This document shows positions 18,783 through 30,099 of a stretch of 64,000 nt of DNA, piece by piece. The notes beneath the pieces were generated by a model. The model made no database searches. It was not told where the DNA came from and was given only the letters and a program-made list of their open reading frames with translations. Each line of letters begins with the position of its first letter. Within the stretch, counting starts at the first letter, position 1. The DNA is from Bradyrhizobium erythrophlei. GTDB taxonomy: Bacteria; Pseudomonadota; Alphaproteobacteria; Rhizobiales; Xanthobacteraceae. A program made the translations under genes and the position numbers. Location of the stretch: positions 7,039,001 through 7,103,000 of the forward strand of contig NZ_LT670818.1 in NCBI RefSeq assembly GCF_900129505.1, in the 5' to 3' direction.

Positions 18783-20087
18783 ATGGACGCAACATCCAAA
18801 ACCAAAACCGCTACCTTGACGGTCGGCAACAAGACCTACGATTTCCCGATATTGAGCGGCACCGTCGGGCCCGATGTCATCGACATCGCCAAGCTCTACG
18901 CCCAGTCCGGAATGTTCACCTACGACCCCGGCTTTACCTCCACCGGCAGCTGCCAGTCCAAGATCACCTACATCGACGGCGACGCCGGCGTTCTGGAATA
19001 CCGCGGCTATCCGATCGAGCAACTCGCCGAAAAAGGCGACTTCCTGGAAACCTGTTACCTGCTGCTGTACGGCGAACTGCCGACCAAGGCGCAGAAGGAA
19101 GATTTCGACCAGCGCGTGATCCATCACACCATGGTGCACGAGCAGATGGCCCGCTTCTTCCAGGGCTTCCGCCGCGACGCCCATCCGATGGCGATCATGG
19201 TGGCGGCGGTCGGCGCGCTCGCGGCGTTCTACCACGACTCCACCGACATCACCGATCCGAAGCAGCGGATGATCGCTTCCATGCGCATGATCGCCAAGAT
19301 CCCGACCCTGGCGGCGATGGCCTATAAATACACCATCGGCCAGCCCTTCATCTATCCGAAGAACTCGCTCTCCTTCGCCGAGAATTTCCTGCACATGTGC
19401 TTCGCGGTACCCTGCGAGGAATACAAGATCAACCCGGTGCTGGCCGACGCGCTCGACAAGATCTTCATCCTGCACGCCGACCACGAGCAAAACGCCTCGA
19501 CCTCGACGGTGCGGATCGCCGGCTCCTCCGGCGCCAACCCGTTCGCCTGCATTGCCGCCGGCATCGCCTGCCTGTGGGGCCCCGCCCATGGCGGCGCCAA
19601 CGAGGCGGCTCTGGCGATGCTCGCCGACATCGGCACGGTCGACAAGATTCCCGATTTCATCCGGCGCGTGAAGGACAAGAACAGCGAAGTCCGCCTGATG
19701 GGTTTCGGCCATCGCGTCTACAAGAACTACGATCCGCGCGCCAAGATCATGCAGAAGATGTGTCACGCGGTGCTCAAGGAAACCGGGCACGGCGACGATC
19801 CGATGCTGAAGGTGGCGCTGGAACTGGAAAAGATCGCGCTCAGCGACCAGTATTTCATCGACCGCAAGCTCTACCCGAATGTCGATTTCTACTCGGGCAT
19901 CACGCTGAAGGCGATGGGCTTCCCGACCTCGATGTTCACCGTGCTGTTCGCGGTGGCGCGCACCGTCGGCTGGATCAGCCAGTGGAGCGAGATGATCGAG
20001 GACCCGCAGCAGAAGATCGGCCGTCCGCGCCAGCTCTATACCGGCGTCGCCCGCCGCGACTACATCGACATGGACAAGCGCAAGTAA
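18783..20087 (+). CDS. gltA: Citrate synthase (type II)
   Basis: It condenses oxaloacetate and acetyl-CoA in the TCA cycle. The 434-residue size is that of the hexameric, NADH-sensitive Gram-negative type. Catalytic segments are visible: [23 protein letters not shown] (active-site His), [14 protein letters not shown] (second His) and [13 protein letters not shown] (Asp). The 160-base gap after gltX probably holds its own promoter. An intrinsic terminator follows at 20111. Confidence 0.97.
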   Translation: MDATSKTKTATLTVGNKTYDFPILSGTVGPDVIDIAKLYAQSGMFTYDPGFTSTGSCQSKITYIDGDAGVLEYRGYPIEQLAEKGDFLETCYLLLYGELPTKAQKEDFDQRVIHHTMVHEQMARFFQGFRRDAHPMAIMVAAVGALAAFYHDSTDITDPKQRMIASMRMIAKIPTLAAMAYKYTIGQPFIYPKNSLSFAENFLHMCFAVPCEEYKINPVLADALDKIFILHADHEQNASTSTVRIAGSSGANPFACIAAGIACLWGPAHGGANEAALAMLADIGTVDKIPDFIRRVKDKNSEVRLMGFGHRVYKNYDPRAKIMQKMCHAVLKETGHGDDPMLKVALELEKIALSDQYFIDRKLYPNVDFYSGITLKAMGFPTSMFTVLFAVARTVGWISQWSEMIEDPQQKIGRPRQLYTGVARRDYIDMDKRK

Positions 20088-20110
20088 GGCGCGCAAGTTA
20101 CGCTTGAGTT

Positions 20111-20148
20111 AACGGCCGGATGCACCAGCGTCCGGTCGTTATTTTTTT
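20111..20148 (+). terminator. Intrinsic terminator after gltA
   Basis: A 10-bp stem (AACGGCCGGA pairing with TCCGGTCGTT, one G-T pair), a 10-base loop and a run of seven T, starting 23 bases after the gltA stop. Confidence 0.85.
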
Positions 20149-20152
20149 GACC

Positions 20153-20244
20153 GTAGGGTGGGCAAAGCCGCATTCGCGCCGTGCCCACCATCCCGCCAAA
20201 CCATTATCTTTAGTGGTGGGCACGCTTCGCTTTGCCCACCCTAC
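20153..20244. repeat. REP/MITE-like nested palindrome
   Basis: Perfect 16-bp inverted termini (GTAGGGTGGGCAAAGC at 20153-20168 and its complement at 20229-20244) enclose an inner 11-bp inverted pair (20180-20190 with 20214-20224). The whole 92-bp unit can fold into one long interrupted hairpin. Elements beginning GTAGGGTGGGCAAAG are dispersed in many Bradyrhizobium genomes. It lies between the convergent gltA and lpxB ends, a usual place for such elements. Confidence 0.8.
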
Positions 20245-20248
20245 GATC

Positions 20249-21439
20249 CTAGACCGGCCGCCTCGATTTGCGCATCGTCGCCAGCACGATGTCGGCGGCG
20301 CGGACGCTGGGCGGCTGGTTGCCGGTCGACATGATGCCGTCGAGCTTGGCATACGCCTCGAGCTGACGCCGGCGCAGCGGCGTATCGCCGAGCACCTCCC
20401 GCACCGCGCGCGACAGGTTTTCCGACGTGCAATTCTCCTGCAGATATTCCGGCACGACGTTCTCGCCGATCACGAGGTTGGCCAGAATGACCGAGCTCAC
20501 CTTGATCGCCCGCCGCATGATCCATGCTTCCGCCGCCCCTACCTGGTAGGCCGTGACCATCGGCACGCCGGAGATCGCAAGCTCCAGCGTCACCGTGCCC
20601 GACTTGGCGAGGGCTGCGCGCGCGATCCGGAACGCCGCCCGTTTTTCCGGCTCGCCGGTCACGATTTTCGGGACGACCTTCCAGCTCCCGACGCCCTCGG
20701 TCACCGCTTCCTTCAGATGCGGCATGGTGGGGAGCACGGGTTCGAACGCCACGCCTTCGGCGTGCAGCCGATCCAGCGTTTCGCCGAACACCGCCATGTG
20801 GTGCCTGATCTCGCTGCGGCGGCTGCCCGGCAGCACCAGCAGTACCGGCGGCGCTTCGTCCCGGCGTTTCTGCTCCGCAAGCCTGGGCCGCAGGCTGCCG
20901 ATCTGCTCGATCAGGGGATGACCGACATAGCTGCAAGGCGGCCCGCGCAGCCGACGGTATTCCTCCGGCTCGAACGGCAACAGCGCCAGCACATGATCGA
21001 CATAGGCGCGCATCGCCCGCGCCCGGCCCGGCCGCCACGCCCAGACCGAAGGCGAGACATAGTCGACGATCGGGATCGAGGGATCGCGGGCGCGGACGCG
21101 TTTCGCCACCCGGTGAGTGAAATCGGGACTGTCGATGATGACGAGAACATCGGGCGAAGATTCCGTCACCGCGGTCGAGGTCATTCGGATCAGTGTCAGA
21201 ATCTTCGGCAGTTGCTTCACGACCGCGGCCAGCCCCATGATCGAGAGTTCCTCGATCGGAAACAGCGAGGCGAGCCCTTCGCGGGCCATCGCCTGGCCGC
21301 CGACGCCCTCGAAGCGGACAGCGTCGCCGAGACGCTGGCGCAATATCTTCATCAGGTTGGCGCCGAGCCGGTCGCCGGATTCCTCGGTGGCGATCAGGAA
21401 AATCCGTCGCCCGGCATTTGCAACTGCGCGCGCGGCCAT
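20249..21439 (-). CDS. lpxB: Lipid-A-disaccharide synthase
   Basis: A GT-B glycosyltransferase that joins UDP-2,3-diacylglucosamine to lipid X at the inner membrane. The ~396-residue product has the N-terminal FLIATEESGDRLGANLM, GLAAVVKQLPKIL, and further on VLLVLPGSRRSEIRHH and TLELAISGVPMVTAYQV, all typical of LpxB. Its ATG shares one base with the lpxI stop (TGATG), with a GTG one codon earlier. It ends the envelope gene run. Confidence 0.95.
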   Translation of the reverse strand: MAARAVANAGRRIFLIATEESGDRLGANLMKILRQRLGDAVRFEGVGGQAMAREGLASLFPIEELSIMGLAAVVKQLPKILTLIRMTSTAVTESSPDVLVIIDSPDFTHRVAKRVRARDPSIPIVDYVSPSVWAWRPGRARAMRAYVDHVLALLPFEPEEYRRLRGPPCSYVGHPLIEQIGSLRPRLAEQKRRDEAPPVLLVLPGSRRSEIRHHMAVFGETLDRLHAEGVAFEPVLPTMPHLKEAVTEGVGSWKVVPKIVTGEPEKRAAFRIARAALAKSGTVTLELAISGVPMVTAYQVGAAEAWIMRRAIKVSSVILANLVIGENVVPEYLQENCTSENLSRAVREVLGDTPLRRRQLEAYAKLDGIMSTGNQPPSVRAADIVLATMRKSRRPV

Positions 21440-22320
21440 CACGCGGGCAGACCGGTCACGAACAGCCCGGCGGCGTCGGCTTTCTCGATCATGGCCTGCG
21501 GCTCGACCACGATGGTGTTGCCGGCGACAACCGCGATCCCCGCAAGCTCTGCGGCGGCCGCGCCTTCGACCGTGCGCGGTCCAACCGTCGGCAGATCGAA
21601 GCGCAAATCCTGGCCGCTTTTCGGCGCCTTCACCAGCACGCCGCGGGAGGCCTTGGCGCGAATCCGCCCCTCCTTGCGCAGCCGCGCCACGCGCGCCAAC
21701 AGGCCATCGGTGCCTTCGATGTCCTCGACCCCGACCACGTGACCGTCGATCACTACCGCGGCCTGGCCGATGTCGAAGGGGCTGAGCGCGCGCAGCACCT
21801 CGCGGCCCCTGACGATATCGGCGGCGGCATTTTCACCGGGCATGGTCCGGGTGAGACATCCCTCCGGCACCAAAAGATCCGGGGCGACATCCCTGATCCC
21901 CACCATGCGAAAACCGTCCTGCTCGAGAATGCGGCCGATACCGGACAACAGATGATCGTCGCCGCCGCGGAACGCCGCCCACACCCGCCCCAGCACGCGC
22001 AGCGTGACCCAGTCCAGCCTGATCTCCGAGAGCGCCGGTCGCACCAGTGTGCCGATGAAAACCAGATCGCGGCAGTTCTCGGCGCGAAACAGTTTCATGG
22101 CCCTGCCGACCTGGCCGACCGAAATCCAGTGATGACGAAAGCGCTCGACGGCGACGGGATCGCAGGCGCCCTTCAGCGCGAACAGCACCGGTTGGATGCC
22201 GCGCGCGCGCAGGGAATCGGCCACCGCGAACGGCATGACGCCGCCGGCCGCGATCAAGCCGATGGGCGATGAAGCATCCACAACCTGGCTTGTCATGGTT
22301 TGCCCCGGGGGTCGCGTCAT
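21439..22320 (-). CDS. lpxI: UDP-2,3-diacylglucosamine diphosphatase LpxI
   Basis: It hydrolyses UDP-2,3-diacylglucosamine to lipid X and UMP, the alphaproteobacterial replacement for LpxH. About 293 residues; domain pattern SSPIGLIAAGGVMPFAVADS at the N-terminus, GEDxLL-like GGDDHLLSGIGRILEQDG in the middle and a C-terminal DUF1009 half with GQAAVVIDGHVVGVEDIEGT. The start at 22320 overlaps the lpxA stop by ATGA; an internal ATG at 22296 is the other option. Confidence 0.94.
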   Translation of the reverse strand: MTRPPGQTMTSQVVDASSPIGLIAAGGVMPFAVADSLRARGIQPVLFALKGACDPVAVERFRHHWISVGQVGRAMKLFRAENCRDLVFIGTLVRPALSEIRLDWVTLRVLGRVWAAFRGGDDHLLSGIGRILEQDGFRMVGIRDVAPDLLVPEGCLTRTMPGENAAADIVRGREVLRALSPFDIGQAAVVIDGHVVGVEDIEGTDGLLARVARLRKEGRIRAKASRGVLVKAPKSGQDLRFDLPTVGPRTVEGAAAAELAGIAVVAGNTIVVEPQAMIEKADAAGLFVTGLPA

Positions 22321-23123
22321 CGACCCTTTTTGCCGGACTTCAACGGCTGACACAGCTCGCGATTTTTTCCGGCATCGATGAAGTTGAGGATTTCCGCGAT
22401 CGCGGGATCCGTATCGGCGAAGCGCCGCACCTCGGCGAGCCGATCGGCGTATACACCGGGACCGTGAAACAGCCTTTGATAGAACGACCGGACCACCGCG
22501 AGCCGCTCACGTGTGAAACCGCGCCGCTTCATGCCGACGACGTTGAGGCCGGTGAGCGTGGCGAACTGGCCGCTCGCCAGCGCAAACGGGATCACGTCGC
22601 TGCGGATGCCGCTCATCGCGCCGACCATCACCTGGGCTCCCACCCGGGTGAACTGATGCACGGCCGAAAGTCCGCCCATAAAGACAAAATCGCCGATCTC
22701 GGCGTGGCCGCCCAGCGTCGCCGAGGTCGCGAAAATCACGTCGTTGCCAACGATGCAATCGTGAGCAACATGGCTGCAATTCATGAAATAACCGCGATCG
22801 CCGATCCGGGTGATTCCGCCGCCGGCCGCGCTCCCGGCGTTCACGGTAACCTGCTCGCGGAAGGTGCAGCCCTGACCGATCTGAAGTTTCGTCAATTCTC
22901 CACGATAGTTCACGATTTGCGGCGGGGTACCCAAGGACACGAACGGATAAATCGTGCAGCCGTCGCCGATCTTGGTCTGCGCGGTGATGTGCACATGCGC
23001 CACCAGCTTGCAATTGGCGCCGATCACGACGTGGGGGCCGATGACGCAGTAAGGACCGATCGAGGTGCCCTCGCCGATCACAGCGCCGTCCTCAATCCGC
23101 GCCGTGGGATCGATCCTGCTCAT
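22317..23123 (-). CDS. lpxA: UDP-N-acetylglucosamine O-acyltransferase
   Basis: First step of lipid A synthesis: transfer of a hydroxyacyl chain from ACP to UDP-GlcNAc. The 268-residue protein has the left-handed beta-helix hexapeptide repeats (IGPYCVIGPHVVIGANCKL) and the active-site segment FMNCSHVAHDCIVGNDV with the catalytic His. The C-terminal helices are complete. It lies 161 bases downstream of fabZ. Confidence 0.96.
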   Translation of the reverse strand: MSRIDPTARIEDGAVIGEGTSIGPYCVIGPHVVIGANCKLVAHVHITAQTKIGDGCTIYPFVSLGTPPQIVNYRGELTKLQIGQGCTFREQVTVNAGSAAGGGITRIGDRGYFMNCSHVAHDCIVGNDVIFATSATLGGHAEIGDFVFMGGLSAVHQFTRVGAQVMVGAMSGIRSDVIPFALASGQFATLTGLNVVGMKRRGFTRERLAVVRSFYQRLFHGPGVYADRLAEVRRFADTDPAIAEILNFIDAGKNRELCQPLKSGKKGR

Positions 23124-23284
23124 GGTTCGCTATTCGCCCAATTTCCGTTGAATTAGTTCGGGTTTTGGGGTGGTTAGCCCGACATCCCGGGACTGTCCAG
23201 TGACGTATGGTTACGCCGTGTTTCGTCATCCGAGCGGAATAAAAGCCGCCGGCTGGCCCGGCAACCGGACTACGGGCTGTCTCG

Positions 23285-23743
23285 TCAATCCGTCAGCATC
23301 GCGCCGACATCGGCCTCGGCCACCGTGGTGCCATTGACCTTGGCGTCGCCGTGAAACCACCACATGGTCTTGCGCCGGCCGATACTGCGCATGTGATACT
23401 CGATGGTATCGCCGGGCATCACGGGCTTGCGGAATTTGCATTTGTCGATGGTGAGAAAATAAACCGCGCGCGGCTTCTCGGTGCCCTCGACCGACTTGAT
23501 TCCGATCACGCCGGCGGTTTGCGCCATGGCCTCGATCATCATCACGCCGGGATAGACCGGGCGGTCCGGAAAATGCCCGAGAAACGGCGGCTCGTTGAAG
23601 GTGACGTTCTTGATGCCGATTCCGGAATAATCGGTGCGGATGTTGATGACCTTGTCGATCAGCAGCATCGGATAACGGTGCGGGAGCGTCTTGAGGATCT
23701 CATTGATATCCACGAGTTCGAATCTGACCGATACCTCCCCCAT
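23285..23743 (-). CDS. fabZ: 3-hydroxyacyl-ACP dehydratase FabZ
   Basis: It dehydrates 3-hydroxyacyl-ACP in fatty acid elongation. The 152-residue hot-dog protein has the FabZ hallmarks [13 protein letters not shown], then [19 protein letters not shown] with the catalytic His and Glu. The ATG shares one base with the lpxD stop (TGATG), so the longer frame reaching 23821 is not needed. Clustering with lpxD and lpxA is standard, since both pathways compete for hydroxyacyl-ACP. Confidence 0.95.
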   Translation of the reverse strand: MGEVSVRFELVDINEILKTLPHRYPMLLIDKVINIRTDYSGIGIKNVTFNEPPFLGHFPDRPVYPGVMMIEAMAQTAGVIGIKSVEGTEKPRAVYFLTIDKCKFRKPVMPGDTIEYHMRSIGRRKTMWWFHGDAKVNGTTVAEADVGAMLTD

Positions 23744-24810
23744 CACTCCCGCCCTTCGCCCTTCGGATCGGTCGAACTGTCGCGCACCAGACGCTCCACC
23801 GCGATGATCTCGCGGAACCACTGCTTCGTCGGCTTGGCAAAGTGACCGCCCCAGCGCCCGCCTGCCGGGATGTCGTCCTTGACGGCGCTCATCGCCGTCA
23901 CCTGGGCGCCGTCGCCGATGTGAAGATGGTTGTTGATCCCCACCTTGGCCCCCAGCGCCACATTGTCACCGATCGTCAGACTGCCGGCCAACCCGATCTG
24001 GGCCGCCAGCAGGCAATGCCTCCCGATCGTCACATTGTGACCGATCTGGACCTGATTGTCGATTTTGGTGCCCTCGCCGATCACGGTGTCGCGCAGGCTG
24101 CCGCGGTCGATGGTCGTTCCCGCGCCGATCTCGACGTCGTTCTGGATCAACACCCGCCCGGTTTGCGGCACCTTCAAATGGCCGTCCGGTCCGAAGAAGA
24201 CAAAACCAAAGCCATCCTGGCCGATGCTGCAGCCGGGATGGATCAGGACGTTGTTGCCCAGCAGCGCGAACTGAATGGCGGTCCGGGCGCCGACATTGCA
24301 ATCCCGACCGATCCGGACATTGGCCCCGATCACCGCGCCCGCCCCGATCACCGTGCCGGCGCCGATCTCGACATTGGGGCCGATCACCGCCAGGGGATCG
24401 ACGATCACGCCATCCTCCAGATGCGCGCTGGGGTCGATGATGGCGGAGGCCGCGATGCCGGTATGGCCGAACCAGGATTGCGGACGCAGCGCGCTGGCAT
24501 AGAGCTCGCGGGCGATCGTCACGAAGGCGCGGAACGGCTGGGCGGCCCGCAACACCGCGACGTGGGGCGGCACCCTGACTTCGAAACGCGCGCTGACCAT
24601 GCACGCGCCGGCCTTGGTCGAAGCGAGCTGGTCGGCATATTTCAGATTGTCGAAAAACGCCAGATGCATCGGGCCGGCCTCGTCGAGCGAAGCCAGGCCC
24701 CGGACCTGTTGACCGCCGCGGGACGGATCGAGCAAATGCGCTTTCGTCAACGCGGCGATCTCGGCCAGCGTCGAGGTAGGCGGTTGCTCGAAGAAAGTCG
24801 GTTGCGCCAT
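23743..24810 (-). CDS. lpxD: UDP-3-O-acylglucosamine N-acyltransferase
   Basis: Third committed step of lipid A synthesis, adding the N-linked hydroxyacyl chain. 355 residues from the ATG at 24810: an N-terminal uridine-binding domain ([28 protein letters not shown]), then hexapeptide beta-helix repeats ([20 protein letters not shown]) and the catalytic-His region [16 protein letters not shown]. The frame is open far upstream, but that part lies across bamA and is not coding. Confidence 0.95.
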   Translation of the reverse strand: MAQPTFFEQPPTSTLAEIAALTKAHLLDPSRGGQQVRGLASLDEAGPMHLAFFDNLKYADQLASTKAGACMVSARFEVRVPPHVAVLRAAQPFRAFVTIARELYASALRPQSWFGHTGIAASAIIDPSAHLEDGVIVDPLAVIGPNVEIGAGTVIGAGAVIGANVRIGRDCNVGARTAIQFALLGNNVLIHPGCSIGQDGFGFVFFGPDGHLKVPQTGRVLIQNDVEIGAGTTIDRGSLRDTVIGEGTKIDNQVQIGHNVTIGRHCLLAAQIGLAGSLTIGDNVALGAKVGINNHLHIGDGAQVTAMSAVKDDIPAGGRWGGHFAKPTKQWFREIIAVERLVRDSSTDPKGEGRE

Positions 24811-24938
24811 TCCACCCGTCGCGGTCCGGCCGATGATCGAACCAGAGCTTCGGTCCCGATCGATCAGAACCGAAGCCTCTCTTTGTTGTGACGCGTTTCC
24901 TTCACGCGCACCAGTATCCACTTGGCTCAAAAAGGCTT

Positions 24939-27503
24939 TTAGAACGATGTTCCGCCGCCAAACTTGAACTGCTGCACCCGGTCGAACTGACCCTTGGTCA
25001 ACGGGACCGCGTAATCGAAGCGCAGCGGACCGAACGGCGAGGCCCAGATCAGGCCGACGCCCACCGACGAGCGGACCGTATTGCCGCTGTCGTACTGCAA
25101 TCCCAGACAGGTGCCGGGGGTCGGCGGATTGGTGGTCGGACGAATACAGCCGGGCACGTTGACTTCGCCGGTGGCGGCCCAGGAGGTCGGCCCCTGGTAA
25201 TCGGACAGGCCGCCCGCGTCGGCATAGATCGCACCCTTCAAGCCGACTTCCTTTGGCAGGAACCAGAACGGCATCTGCAGCTCCGCCGACGCACCCCAAT
25301 ATTTGGTGCCGCCGAGCGCGTCCATCGTGCCGAAGGGATTGATGTCGCGCGGACCGATGCCGTTCGGCGCGAAGCCGCGGACAAGGTTCGGACCCATCTG
25401 GAACTGATCCAGCATGCGCAGGTCCTTGTTGCCGACCTTGTTGAGGATGCCGCCCTGCAAGTGAATCAGCCCGACGATATCGGCGACCAGCGGGGTGTAG
25501 TATTTCGCGTCGAACGCGCTCTTCAGGTAGCTCACGTCGCCGCCGACGCCGGCGAAGTCCTGCTTGAAATCGATCAGCAGGCCGTCGGTCGGGTTCTTGT
25601 TGTTGTCGAGCGTATTGTAGTCCAGCGAGTAACCAACCGCCGAGGTCAGCGAGCTGCCGCTCTGGAGTTCCTTGCGGACCGGCAGCGAAGCCTCGCCATC
25701 GCTGTAGCACCACAGACCCGTGCCGGAGGCATCGGTCGCGGTTTGGCCCCCTGACGTTATCGATCCGCCGGGACCGACGCCGGCCAGATTCGCAAATGCG
25801 GGTGACGGATTGAACGCGAGCAGCGGGTTATTCGGATTGTTGTTACAGTTCGCCAGATAGTTCGGCAGTGAGATCTTCTGCTGATAGATCGAATATCTCA
25901 GCTGCAGCGAAAGATCTTCGCGCAGCGCAAATCCGAGCCGCGGGCTGAAGCCGAGCGTCGAGGTGCCATAGGCGATATAATTGTTGGCGAGTTGCTGGCG
26001 CTGGTAAAAGTCGAGGCCAAGCGCGACCCGATAGTCGAGCAGATAGGGCTCAACGAACGACAGCGAGTAGCCGCGGGCGTACTGGCCGTAGGTCACCGAC
26101 GCCTTCGCGAACAGACCGCGTCCGAGGAAGTTGCGTTCGGAAACACTGACCTCGGCCAGCGCGCCGTCGGTGGTCGAATAACCGCCCGACACCGAGAAAT
26201 CGCCGGTCGACTTCTCTTCAAGCTCGACGTTGAGAATGACCCGATCGCTCGACGAGCCCGGTTCGGTCGCGATCTTCACGCTCTTGAAGTAATCGAGGTT
26301 CTTCAGGCGGCGCTCGGCCCGATCGACCAATGCGCGATTGTAGGCATCGCCTTCCGAAATATCGAATTCGCGGCGGATCACGTATTCCCGGGTGCGGGTG
26401 TTGCCGCGCACGTTGATGCGCTCGATATAGGTCCGCGGACCCTCGTCGATGGCATAGGTGATGGTAACGGTGTGGTTCTCGAAATTGCGATCGCCGCGCG
26501 GGCGCACCACCGCGAAGGCGTAGCCGCGCCGCGACGCTTCGATCTGCATCTCCTCGACCGACTTCTCCAGCGCTTCGGCGTTGTAGGTCGACCCGACACT
26601 GACGCGGGAGAAGCTGCGAAGCGTGTTGGCGTCAAAACTCGGGATGCTGGATTCGAGGTTCACCGCAGCCACGCGGTACTGCTGGCCTTCCTCGATCTTG
26701 AAGGTCACCAGGAAGCCCTTTTGCTGCGGATCGTATTCCGTCAGGGCGGCCACCACCTGCACGTCGGCGAAACCGTGCTTCAGATAGAAGCGGCGAATCA
26801 GATCGCGGTCGGCTTCGACCCGGTCCGGGTCGTAGACGTCGCCACCGCCGAGGAAGCTCAGCAGATTCGATTCGTGGGTCTTGATGATGTCCTTCAGCCG
26901 ATACGACGAATAAGCGACGTTGCCGACGAACTCGACCGACCTGACCCCGGTCTTCTGGCCTTCGGTGATCTCGAAGACGAGATCGACGCGGTTGTTCGGT
27001 TGTTCAATGATCTGGGGATTGACGCTGACGTCATAGCGGCCGGCATGGCGGTAGATGTCGGCGATGCGCTGGGCGTCGGACTGCACCATGGGGCGCGACA
27101 GCGTGCCGCGCGGTTTGGACTGCACTTCCGCCGAGAGCTGTTCGTCCTTGACCTTCTTGTTGCCCTCGAAGGCGACGCGCCCGATCACCGGGTTTTCCAC
27201 CACGGTCACCAGGATGCCGCCGCGGGTCTGGCTGATCTTCACGTCCTGGAACAGGCCGGTCTCGATCAGCGCCTTCAGGCCGTCGTCGATTTGCGCCTGA
27301 TCCAGGCGCCCGCCGGGACCCGGCTTGAAATAGGACCGGATGGTGTCGATTTCGACCCGCCGGTTCCCTTCGACCTGAATCGAAGCCACGGTCTGGGCGG
27401 CAACGGGCGACGCCAGCACGCCGGCCAACGTGGCGGCGACCGGCACGGCAAACATGATCAGGGCAGCGAACAAGCCCCCCCGGACTCGCATTCCAAAATT
27501 CAT
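24939..27503 (-). CDS. bamA: Outer membrane protein assembly factor BamA
   Basis: Core of the beta-barrel assembly machine in the outer membrane. The 854-residue precursor has a signal peptide (hydrophobic core [19 protein letters not shown]), five POTRA domains (starting [20 protein letters not shown]), then the 16-strand barrel ending in a terminal Phe (GGGTSF). The VRGF motif of Omp85 proteins is visible as [11 protein letters not shown]. It sits between rseP and lpxD as in other alphaproteobacteria; there is no skp gene here. Confidence 0.97.
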   Translation of the reverse strand: MNFGMRVRGGLFAALIMFAVPVAATLAGVLASPVAAQTVASIQVEGNRRVEIDTIRSYFKPGPGGRLDQAQIDDGLKALIETGLFQDVKISQTRGGILVTVVENPVIGRVAFEGNKKVKDEQLSAEVQSKPRGTLSRPMVQSDAQRIADIYRHAGRYDVSVNPQIIEQPNNRVDLVFEITEGQKTGVRSVEFVGNVAYSSYRLKDIIKTHESNLLSFLGGGDVYDPDRVEADRDLIRRFYLKHGFADVQVVAALTEYDPQQKGFLVTFKIEEGQQYRVAAVNLESSIPSFDANTLRSFSRVSVGSTYNAEALEKSVEEMQIEASRRGYAFAVVRPRGDRNFENHTVTITYAIDEGPRTYIERINVRGNTRTREYVIRREFDISEGDAYNRALVDRAERRLKNLDYFKSVKIATEPGSSSDRVILNVELEEKSTGDFSVSGGYSTTDGALAEVSVSERNFLGRGLFAKASVTYGQYARGYSLSFVEPYLLDYRVALGLDFYQRQQLANNYIAYGTSTLGFSPRLGFALREDLSLQLRYSIYQQKISLPNYLANCNNNPNNPLLAFNPSPAFANLAGVGPGGSITSGGQTATDASGTGLWCYSDGEASLPVRKELQSGSSLTSAVGYSLDYNTLDNNKNPTDGLLIDFKQDFAGVGGDVSYLKSAFDAKYYTPLVADIVGLIHLQGGILNKVGNKDLRMLDQFQMGPNLVRGFAPNGIGPRDINPFGTMDALGGTKYWGASAELQMPFWFLPKEVGLKGAIYADAGGLSDYQGPTSWAATGEVNVPGCIRPTTNPPTPGTCLGLQYDSGNTVRSSVGVGLIWASPFGPLRFDYAVPLTKGQFDRVQQFKFGGGTSF

Positions 27504-27675
27504 GCGCCAAGCGCCCTTGTCATTCCAGTGCCGGACCGCACCCCACGAACCGGCAGATTCCCATGTGTTGCACAGCTTGTAACCAACTTTGCCGGGCCGG
27601 CAAACGTCCGATCGCAGTGCAATTTCAATTTCATTCCAAGACGTTGCCTATTGGCCACGTCACAAAAAAGCCGTT

Positions 27676-28827
27676 TCAGGATGCCGCCAGATGCAGGATG
27701 TCGTTATAGGTCGCAAACACCATCAACATCAGCACCAGACCGAGCCCGATTCGGAACCCCATTTCCTGCGCCCGCTCGGACAAAGGCCGCCCCCGCACGG
27801 CTTCCACCGCATAGAACAAAAGATGACCGCCATCGAGCAGCGGAACCGGGAACAGGTTCAACAGCCCGATCGATATCGAAAGCACCGCCGCCAGATGCAC
27901 CAGTGCGGCGAGGCCGATGGTGGCCACCTGCCCCGAGATCTGGGCGATTCGCAGCGGCCCGCCGACCTGGTCGGCGGCTTCGCGGCCGGTGAAAACGCCG
28001 CCGATATAGGACAGCGTCCGGTCAACCACGAACCACGTTTCCTTGACGCCGAGCCACAGTGCGGTAGCGGGATCGACGCGCTCGGTGGTGACATCGCCGG
28101 CCGCGGTCTTGCGGGTAATGCCGAGCACCCCGAGCTTATGGGCATTTCCGAAGGGGTCTTTGACTTCCTTCAGTTGCGGCGTGCCGTGCAGTTCCAGCGT
28201 TGAGTCGCCGCGCTTGATGGTGAACGTCATCGGCTCACCGGCGCGAACGCTGACAATCCGCTGCATGTCGGAGAAACTGTCGATCTTGGAGCCGTCGATC
28301 GCGGTCACGGTATCGCCGACCTGGAAGCCGGCGGTGGCCGCCGCGCTGCCCGCCTCGACCTGATCGACGCGCGCGCTCGTGCTCGGCTTGCCGAAGAAAG
28401 TGAACAGGCAGGTGAAGATCACGATCGCCAGAATAAAATTGGCGATCGGGCCGGCGGCGACGATCGCCGCGCGCGGTCCGACTTTCTTGTGATGGAAACT
28501 GCCCTGGCGCTCTTCCTCGCTCATGCTGGCGAGCGCTTCGGACGATGGCGTCGAAGCCTCGCTATCGTCGCCGAAGAACTTGACGTAGCCGCCGAGCGGC
28601 ACGGCCGAAATCTTCCAGCGGGTGCCGTGGCGGTCGTTGAAACCGGCGAGTTCCGGACCGAAGCCGAGCGAGAACGTCAACACCTTCACGCCCGCCCAGC
28701 GGGCAACCAGGAAATGCCCGAGTTCGTGGAAGAACACCACGATGGTGAGCACGAACAAAAAGGGGATCACGTAGCCGATGAGCCCATGGCTCAACGTATT
28801 GAAACTATGCAGGAAAAACTCGGACAT
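27676..28827 (-). CDS. rseP: RseP-type site-2 intramembrane protease
   Basis: A membrane zinc protease that releases anti-sigma factors or clears signal peptides. The 383-residue protein has the M50 motif VVFFHELGHFLVARW near residue 35, one PDZ domain (RVDQVEAGSAAATAGFQVGD) and the second zinc-ligand segment LLNLFPVPLLDGGH near residue 315, with about four membrane spans. Many alphaproteobacterial RseP proteins have one clear PDZ where E. coli has two. Confidence 0.94.
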   Translation of the reverse strand: MSEFFLHSFNTLSHGLIGYVIPFLFVLTIVVFFHELGHFLVARWAGVKVLTFSLGFGPELAGFNDRHGTRWKISAVPLGGYVKFFGDDSEASTPSSEALASMSEEERQGSFHHKKVGPRAAIVAAGPIANFILAIVIFTCLFTFFGKPSTSARVDQVEAGSAAATAGFQVGDTVTAIDGSKIDSFSDMQRIVSVRAGEPMTFTIKRGDSTLELHGTPQLKEVKDPFGNAHKLGVLGITRKTAAGDVTTERVDPATALWLGVKETWFVVDRTLSYIGGVFTGREAADQVGGPLRIAQISGQVATIGLAALVHLAAVLSISIGLLNLFPVPLLDGGHLLFYAVEAVRGRPLSERAQEMGFRIGLGLVLMLMVFATYNDILHLAAS

Positions 28828-28870
28828 TCGAATCCCCTTAAGCAGAGCCGAAAGCCCCGTCCCCAGTCAT

Positions 28871-30094
28871 CTAAGATGCCTTTAAGGCAATTTGAGGCAA
28901 GAGGGTGGCAGCTTTCTTTCGCGCGTTATGGTCAACGGCAATGGCGTCGTCCGCGGATGTCAGGGGCGCCAGGTTCCCGGAGCGAATCCAGTCCTCGACC
29001 GTCGCCTCGACGAGGCGCGCGATGGCGCCAAATCTGATCTGGCCGGCGATGAAGGCCGCCACCGCCACTTCGTTGGCGGCATTGAATACCGTGGTGGCGC
29101 CACGGCCGGTGCGCAAGGCGTCATAGGCCAGGCGCAGGCCCGGGAACCGCTGGAAATCCGGCGCCTCGAACGTCAGTTGCCCGATCTTGGCGAGATCGAG
29201 CCTGGCGGCGGGACCTGTGATTCGATCCGGCCAGCCGAGGCAATGCGCGATCGGCGTGCGCATGTCGGGCGCTCCCAATTGCGCGACCACCGAACGATCG
29301 GAGAATTCCACCATGCCGTGGATGATCGACTGTGGATGCACGAGAACGTCGATCTCGTCCGGCTTCAGCGCGAACAGATAGGCGGCTTCGATGACCTCGA
29401 GCCCCTTGTTCATCATCGATGCCGAATCGATGGTGATCTTCTGTCCCATGCTCCAGTTCGGATGCTTGAGCGCCTGCGCCAGCGTTGCCTGCTCGATGTC
29501 GGCGCTGGCCCAGGTCCGGAACGGCCCGCCGGAAGCGGTGATGATGACGCGAATCAGTTCCTCGCGGTTGCCCGAACCCAATGCCTGAAACAGTGCATTG
29601 TGTTCGGAGTCCGCCGGCAGAATGCACGCTCCGGCCTTCGCCGCGCGCTCCATGAAGAAGTCGCCGGCGCAAACCAGGCATTCCTTGTTGGCGAGCGCGA
29701 CGGTCGCGCCACGATCCACCGCCGCGAGCGCGGGCTTGAGGCCGGCCGCGCCGCTGACGGCCGCCATTACCCACTCCGCAGGCCGGGCCGCGGCCTCGAT
29801 CACGGCGCTTTCGCCGGCGCCGCATTCGATGCGGGTTCCGGCCAGCGCCTCCTTTAGTTCCGTGAAGCGCGCCGGATCGGCGACGGCCGCAAATCGCGCG
29901 CCGAATTCCTTGGCGAGCTTCGCCAGCCCCTGCACATTGGTATGCCCGGTCAGGGCCTCAACCCGATAGCGGTCGCGCGAGGCCCGCAGCAGATCCATGG
30001 TGCTATCACCGATCGAGCCGGTGGCGCCGAGGACGGTGACCGAACGCACGGCAGACGCCGCGGCTTTGTTGCTACGCAAGGGAACTGCGCTCAT
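28871..30094 (-). CDS. dxr: 1-deoxy-D-xylulose 5-phosphate reductoisomerase
   Basis: Second step of the MEP isoprenoid pathway. 407 residues from the ATG at 30094: NADPH site [18 protein letters not shown], then [15 protein letters not shown] with metal ligands, [10 protein letters not shown], and [14 protein letters not shown]. Its start is 6 bases from the cdsA stop. The longer frame extending into cdsA is not coding. Confidence 0.97.
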   Translation of the reverse strand: MSAVPLRSNKAAASAVRSVTVLGATGSIGDSTMDLLRASRDRYRVEALTGHTNVQGLAKLAKEFGARFAAVADPARFTELKEALAGTRIECGAGESAVIEAAARPAEWVMAAVSGAAGLKPALAAVDRGATVALANKECLVCAGDFFMERAAKAGACILPADSEHNALFQALGSGNREELIRVIITASGGPFRTWASADIEQATLAQALKHPNWSMGQKITIDSASMMNKGLEVIEAAYLFALKPDEIDVLVHPQSIIHGMVEFSDRSVVAQLGAPDMRTPIAHCLGWPDRITGPAARLDLAKIGQLTFEAPDFQRFPGLRLAYDALRTGRGATTVFNAANEVAVAAFIAGQIRFGAIARLVEATVEDWIRSGNLAPLTSADDAIAVDHNARKKAATLLPQIALKAS

Positions 30095-30099
30095 GTTTT

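Noticed and set aside
18750..20096. Long minus-strand frame of 448 codons over gltA
   Set aside because: It is the antisense shadow of gltA: its composition is driven by the GC-rich third positions of gltA, which has full catalytic motifs.
23743..25713. 656-codon frame covering lpxD and part of bamA
   Set aside because: Only the part from 24810 down is LpxD. The N-terminal part lies in a wrong frame of bamA.
26000..27990. 666-codon plus-strand frame opposite bamA
   Set aside because: Antisense shadow of bamA, with no recognisable domain and no ribosome site.
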